Below, piece by piece: positions 6,801-9,659 of a DNA stretch of 9,659 bases. The notes below the pieces were generated by a model that did no database searches, was not told the origin of the DNA, and worked only from the letters and a program-made list of their open reading frames with translations. Location of the stretch: positions 1 to 9,659 of the forward strand of contig JAYUYT010000123.1 of assembly GCA_043752345.1 (NCBI GenBank). The letters run 5' to 3'. The first letter of the stretch is position 1, and every line of letters begins with the position of its first letter. This DNA comes from VFJL01 sp043752345. Lineage in GTDB: Bacteria; Pseudomonadota; Gammaproteobacteria; Burkholderiales; Nitrosomonadaceae. A program made the translations under genes and the position numbers.

Positions 6801-7707
6801 TTAGTTCCGGCAGTTCTTGTGCTAGGCGTGTTTTGATGTTCCGTAAACGTACATCCGCTGTCAGTCCTTCCACCACCATCCCGTCCATTCCAAGCCACAT
6901 ACGGAGCGCTCCGGCACCGTGATTGAATTCGATTGTTTCCGGGAACGGCAACCAAGCACGCCAGGCGGCGATGTCGGCGTAATCGAGTTGTGTGAACAAT
7001 TGTCCGCGCCACTTTCCGAGGGTATTTAATGAGTCGCTAGTAAAATCGCCACGCACATCCAGCGGTGCGGCAAGTTCGTGGGGTGGGATAGCATGTATCC
7101 CGAAGCGATGATGCTGGCCGCGATTTTCCAGGCGCAAGTTGACGGCTTTCAGTTCCAATGGTGGCGCGCCACGCTGATCATCCTGCCAGAGAATTCTGGC
7201 ATCGCTAATAATAAGCCGCCTTTGGCGCAGCAGCCAATCAGCGAAGCCACTCTCACTCTGGTCTGGGTTGAGTGCAATCCCTGCTATATGGATAATGCCT
7301 GCAGCATCGCGGCGTACGGTTAGATCAGGCTGCGCGATCCTGATTGCATGAAAGCGTATTTCACCGTGCAACAGGGAAAGCCATGACAGGGTGCTTTCTA
7401 TTTGATTCAGCAGCAGCGCAGGATTGCCTTCTTTATCATGTACCTGTACCGTGCGCAGCGTCAGATGAGGGCGTAGTCCATCCCAGTTTGCATTGACCGC
7501 GCCGATAGTTACATGCTGCCCGGCAGCCCGGGTAATGACGGACGCAATATCTTCACGATAATGCTCGATGTTAGGTAGCAGCCAGTACCGCAACACCAAT
7601 AGCAGCACGGAAAAGCAAACTGCCATGACAAGCAGGCTCCGCGTCAGCAATCGGAACCAGAAGCCACTACGCTGTACAAGAGGTAAAATGACTGACAAAT
7701 TCAACAA
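3850..7707 (-). CDS. yhdP: YhdP-family AsmA-like phospholipid transport protein
   Basis: This 1285-residue protein is close to the usual YhdP length (about 1270). YhdP is anchored in the inner membrane and spans the periplasm as a long beta-structured groove. With TamB and YdbH it is implicated in moving phospholipids to the outer membrane. A short basic N-terminus precedes one membrane helix (about 24-44), then RYWLLPNIEHYREDI, the usual entry into the DUF3971 region. The long middle is rich in alternating beta-strand patterns. Near the C-terminus come the family's typical LPRRIILDFRDV and GFGFDDISGD segments (about 1160-1185) and a closing VTGTWADP (about 1261-1268). Only TTG start codons (7707, 7704, 7698) precede the membrane helix after the in-frame stop at 7720-7722, and the first ATG (7626) falls inside the helix. 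The start is therefore probably a TTG, and the exact one is uncertain. It heads the run with the amidase and tldD, and is divergent from glnE. Confidence 0.93.
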   Translation of the reverse strand: MLNLSVILPLVQRSGFWFRLLTRSLLVMAVCFSVLLLVLRYWLLPNIEHYREDIASVITRAAGQHVTIGAVNANWDGLRPHLTLRTVQVHDKEGNPALLLNQIESTLSWLSLLHGEIRFHAIRIAQPDLTVRRDAAGIIHIAGIALNPDQSESGFADWLLRQRRLIISDARILWQDDQRGAPPLELKAVNLRLENRGQHHRFGIHAIPPHELAAPLDVRGDFTSDSLNTLGKWRGQLFTQLDYADIAAWRAWLPFPETIEFNHGAGALRMWLGMDGMVVEGLTADVRLRNIKTRLAQELPELNLIRLQGRVGWKRINNGTNEGIELSTHGLSISIHGEQTLQPLDFLLQTFPTHDGKPGSGTLNVNALELETIMDLAEYLPIHAPLRKRLDELSPTGGIRDMQAEWSGEWPTPAHFVVKGRFANLGMNRFDSIPAFSGLSGNIDGTDQGGTLNFNSQKINVTLPAVFREPVMLSTFTGQINWGLLTDKNPIEFNFSNIAFANDHAAGIIYGSYRSVPNGPGVIDLSGHLTRADARYVGRYVPTMVNQSTRDWLDKSIVAGELNDVRLHLKGDLAKFPFNHNEHGIFQINAKASGVALDYLPEWPRIENISADLLFHGSRMEAIASHANIFGANLHKVKLQLADMAEPDTILKIEGTATGATKEFIRFIENSPLGSHTNGIANGVSAIGDGELLLKLDIPLHRPDDIKLTGNYQFLDNQIDPGSYLPSLEKVSGVLAFTESSIKIEKITAQILGGPVIIHSSTPPDGSMRVTAAGKVNLDNLRQLTRNKPTTAAQIWTRYLRGSTDWQAILNIHNKLANLSIESSLQGIASNLPEPLSKAAADPIPLRFERKAIDSRRDDLILRYGGLVAAQIKRSRDNAGNYHAERGMVNFGATSTLSPAKTGVAVNGSLPLLDLDQWRNLFKQLNEGAGPSLGLARINLHISALDFLDRRFNNVTLNARMDGGEWHSTVASKEISGDINWHPAGNGKIVARLKSLIIPAASSTKLASAMQTQPQEKSLPALDVVADSFVVSEKPLGRLELLANQQKQDWHIEKLHITNADSSLMVKGIWHSHATPPRVQADIKLEANDIGRLLVRLGYPDRVKRGRGELEGVLSWSGSPRSINYPTLSGNLKLKAKQGQFPKLETGIGKLFSIFDLQALPRRIILDFRDVLTEGFGFDDISGDVKINRGVAVTNDLRIKGSAAKIVMSGEVDLAAETQKLHVKVMPSLGLVTPVVGIASMIANKALKDPFDQVVSSEYNVTGTWADPIVTEIGRPTREPKELEP

Positions 7708-7920
7708 ATAGTTCCAGTTTTACAGTCGGGAAGGTGTGCTTAACTCTGTCTTGGAAAAGAATGCCGTCCGCCCAGGATTTACTTCGAGTGGTAGGGTACG
7801 GTATCGCAGCCAAACTTAGATACGGCGCGCCTTTCTTTGTTCAATCTTTCAGGCGAGCTGCACGGATACCGCCTGAGGAGCTAGCCCCATAAAATTCATT
7901 GTAACCCCGAATTCTCAACC
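7708..7920. other. Divergent yhdP/glnE intergenic region
   Basis: These 213 bases must hold the promoters of both flanking genes, but I find no strong match. A TAAAAT at 7890-7895 could be a glnE -10, with no recognisable -35. No sigma-54 type GG-N10-GC element is evident, so nitrogen control through sigma-54 is not supported. Inverted repeats present are CAGGCG/CGCCTG (7850-7855 and 7870-7875, 14-base loop) and GTATC/GATAC (7801-7805 and 7819-7823). A GGCGCGCC palindrome lies at 7824-7831, followed by a T-rich stretch. None is long enough to call functional. No convincing open frame is present. Confidence 0.5.
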
Positions 7921-9659
7921 ATGCACACAGCTAATCACTCTGTCGAAGAAATAATCGATTCCATCCTGCCGTGCAGTCGCTATGTACAGCGTTTGCTCGA
8001 AAGTGAGCCGGAATTACGCACGGAACTTCTACAAAATCTGCAACGCCCCTTTCTCAAGGAAGAAATGCGGGCATACCTGAATGCGGACTGCGGTGTTGTC
8101 ATGGATGAGACAACTCTGCATCGGGTGTTGCGCGGCTTGCGCAAGCGAGTCATGTTGCGCTTGGCAGTACGTGATCTGGGCGGAATGGCTGATCTTGCCG
8201 AGGTCATGACCAGCATGACCAGCCTGGCCGAAGTTACCATCGGCTTTGCGCTGGAACGTCATCAAGCCTGGTTGGCTGATCCCAGTCGTTACGGCCCGCC
8301 CAAAGGTGCAGAGAGCGGGGCGGTTCAGGAGTTACTGGTAGTTGCCATGGGCAAACTCGGTGGCGGTGAACTCAATGTTTCATCAGATGTGGATCTGATT
8401 TTCATTTATCCCGAAGATGGCGAGACTAGTGGGGCAAGATCCATCTCCAATCACGATTTTTTCGCCCGCGTGGGGCGGAAGCTGATCGCCAGTCTTCATG
8501 ACATCACAGCCGACGGTTACGTGTTCCGGGTGGACATGCGATTACGTCCCTATGGCGATAGCGGTCCACTGGCGATGAGTTTTGTCATGCTGGAAAAGTA
8601 TCTTATCACCCAAGGGCGTGAATGGGAGCGCTATGCCTGGATCAAGGGCCGGTTAATCACCGGTCCACGTGCGGAAGAATCAAGGCTTATACAGCAGATA
8701 GTACGGCCATTCATATTTCGTAAATATCTTGATTTCGGTGCTTATGAGTCCATGCGCGATCTGCACTCACAAATCCGTAAGGAAGTCAGCCGCCGTGAAA
8801 TGCACGATGACATCAAGCTCGGGCCCGGCGGCATCCGCGAAATCGAATTCATCGCCCAGGTATTTCAGCTGATCCGTGGCGGGCGTGATGCCGATTTACG
8901 TATTCGCCCCACGCTTGCCGTTCTGCGATGTCTGCAGGAAAAACGGCAACTGCCGGAAAAAACGGTTACGGAACTCGTGGAGGCCTACCATTTCTTGCGT
9001 AATCTGGAACACCGCTTGCAGTATCTCGATGATCAACAGACTCAGATGCTGCCGGGAAATTCCATGGATCAGGCGCTGATAGCCGCTGCCATGGGATTTT
9101 CCAGTTATGACATTCTTTTACGGCATCTTGACATCCATCGCGGGAATGTAACCCGCCACTTTGAGCTGGTTTTCGCCACCCCCCAAAAAAACAAAGCCGG
9201 GGATACATTGGCATGGTTGTGGCAGGAACAAGCGGAGGATGAAGCCGAGAATAAAGCTGCTATCGACCAACTGGGTGCGATGGGATTTTCTGATCCAGTA
9301 AGAATTCTCTGTTGCTTGCAAGAATTTCGCCATAGTGGCCGTTATCGGCAGTTGCCTGAATCCAGTCGGCAACGAGTGGATGCATTGGTTCCGGCCATCA
9401 TAGAAGTGGCGGTCAAGTTCCCGCCGGCCGACCATACTCTGGAACGCATGCTGCAGTTGCTCGAGAGTGTGAGTCGCCGCGCCGCCTATCTCGCACTGTT
9501 GCTGGAATACCCGCAAGCTTTGGAACGCATAGCCAAGCTTGCCAGTACCAGTCAATGGGCCAGTGAGTATCTGGGCCGGCATCCCATTTTGCTGGATGAA
9601 TTACTCAATCCGGCTGATCTTCATAGCATGCCTGACTGGTCCAGAGCCGGTACGGAATT
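7921..9659 (+). CDS. glnE: GlnE, glutamine synthetase adenylyltransferase/deadenylase (partial, 3' end outside)
   Basis: The frame is open for 579 codons from the ATG at 7921 to the right edge. GlnE adenylylates and deadenylylates glutamine synthetase under control of the PII protein and glutamine. It has two nucleotidyltransferase domains; the visible part holds the N-terminal adenylyl-removing domain and the start of the linker. The motif AMGKLGGGELNVSSDVDLIF (142-161) carries the paired metal-binding aspartates D156 and D158. FRVDMRLRP (202-210) supplies the third acidic residue (D205). EWERYAWIKGR (234-244) and GPGGIREIEF (301-310) are further family blocks, and GRHPILLDELL near the edge begins the conserved central segment. 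Full-length GlnE is about 900-950 residues, so the C-terminal adenylylating domain lies outside. An in-frame TAG at 7882 excludes a longer ATG start. The leader is pyrimidine-rich with no Shine-Dalgarno. A 9-base tandem repeat (8206-8223) encodes MTS twice. Confidence 0.97.
   Translation, partial: MHTANHSVEEIIDSILPCSRYVQRLLESEPELRTELLQNLQRPFLKEEMRAYLNADCGVVMDETTLHRVLRGLRKRVMLRLAVRDLGGMADLAEVMTSMTSLAEVTIGFALERHQAWLADPSRYGPPKGAESGAVQELLVVAMGKLGGGELNVSSDVDLIFIYPEDGETSGARSISNHDFFARVGRKLIASLHDITADGYVFRVDMRLRPYGDSGPLAMSFVMLEKYLITQGREWERYAWIKGRLITGPRAEESRLIQQIVRPFIFRKYLDFGAYESMRDLHSQIRKEVSRREMHDDIKLGPGGIREIEFIAQVFQLIRGGRDADLRIRPTLAVLRCLQEKRQLPEKTVTELVEAYHFLRNLEHRLQYLDDQQTQMLPGNSMDQALIAAAMGFSSYDILLRHLDIHRGNVTRHFELVFATPQKNKAGDTLAWLWQEQAEDEAENKAAIDQLGAMGFSDPVRILCCLQEFRHSGRYRQLPESSRQRVDALVPAIIEVAVKFPPADHTLERMLQLLESVSRRAAYLALLLEYPQALERIAKLASTSQWASEYLGRHPILLDELLNPADLHSMPDWSRAGTE

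Noticed and set aside
7824..7831. GGCGCGCC and, in yhdP, GGCCGGCC (3881-3888) eight-base palindromes
   Set aside because: They are isolated restriction-site-like palindromes with no repeat pattern or partner site, and chance is sufficient.
7850..7875. Inverted repeat CAGGCG/CGCCTG in the yhdP/glnE gap as a possible terminator or operator
   Set aside because: The 14-base loop is long, there is no T run, and neither flanking gene ends here, so a terminator makes no sense. An operator is possible but unsupported.
9118..9582. Minus-strand open frame (154 codons) inside glnE
   Set aside because: The glnE frame is continuous and carries conserved motifs; the antisense product matches no family I know.

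Overview
The window looks like a core-chromosome segment of a betaproteobacterium. The amino-acid character of TldD, YhdP, GlnE and the RDD protein, the moderate GC content and the block glnE / yhdP / nitrilase-family amidase / tldD all point that way. I lean towards the Nitrosomonadales (Nitrosomonas/Nitrosospira type), but that is an impression from the proteins and not a database result. I see no insertion sequence, prophage, CRISPR array, tRNA, rRNA or other sign of recent transfer.

Layout, left to right. (1) Positions 1-588, minus strand: a short periplasmic thioredoxin-fold protein with a CQYC motif. The 5' end of a further gene overlaps its stop codon and runs off the left edge; its 31 visible residues look like the N-terminal anchor of a membrane protein, possibly TonB-like. 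(2) Positions 589-1002: about 410 bases with no gene I can support. The right half carries a good extended -10 promoter, nested inverted repeats and an intrinsic-terminator-like hairpin that ends only 17 bases before the next start codon. (3) Positions 1003-1431, plus strand: an RDD-family membrane protein, convergent with the next block across a 26-base gap. (4) Positions 1458-7707, minus strand: a three-gene run transcribed yhdP -> nitrilase-family amidase -> tldD, tightly packed and probably one operon. (5) Positions 7708-7920: a 213-base divergent intergenic region. (6) Positions 7921-9659, plus strand: the first 579 codons of glnE, open at the right edge.

How the genes work together. YhdP is an AsmA-like bridge protein implicated in phospholipid transport to the outer membrane. 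TldD is half of the TldD/TldE metalloprotease; no tldE (pmbA) lies in this window. The amidase between them belongs to the Nit branch that repairs deaminated glutathione. The three are a recurrent neighbourhood in proteobacteria, but no shared pathway is established. GlnE sets the adenylylation state of glutamine synthetase and so belongs to nitrogen control. The CQYC protein and the RDD protein have no visible functional link to the rest.

The most notable non-coding signals are the promoter-plus-terminator leader before the RDD gene (candidate attenuator or small RNA), a palindrome sitting on the tldD ribosome-binding region, and the absence of a clear Shine-Dalgarno sequence at every start in the window. 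I did not find convincing evidence of a new multi-gene system.
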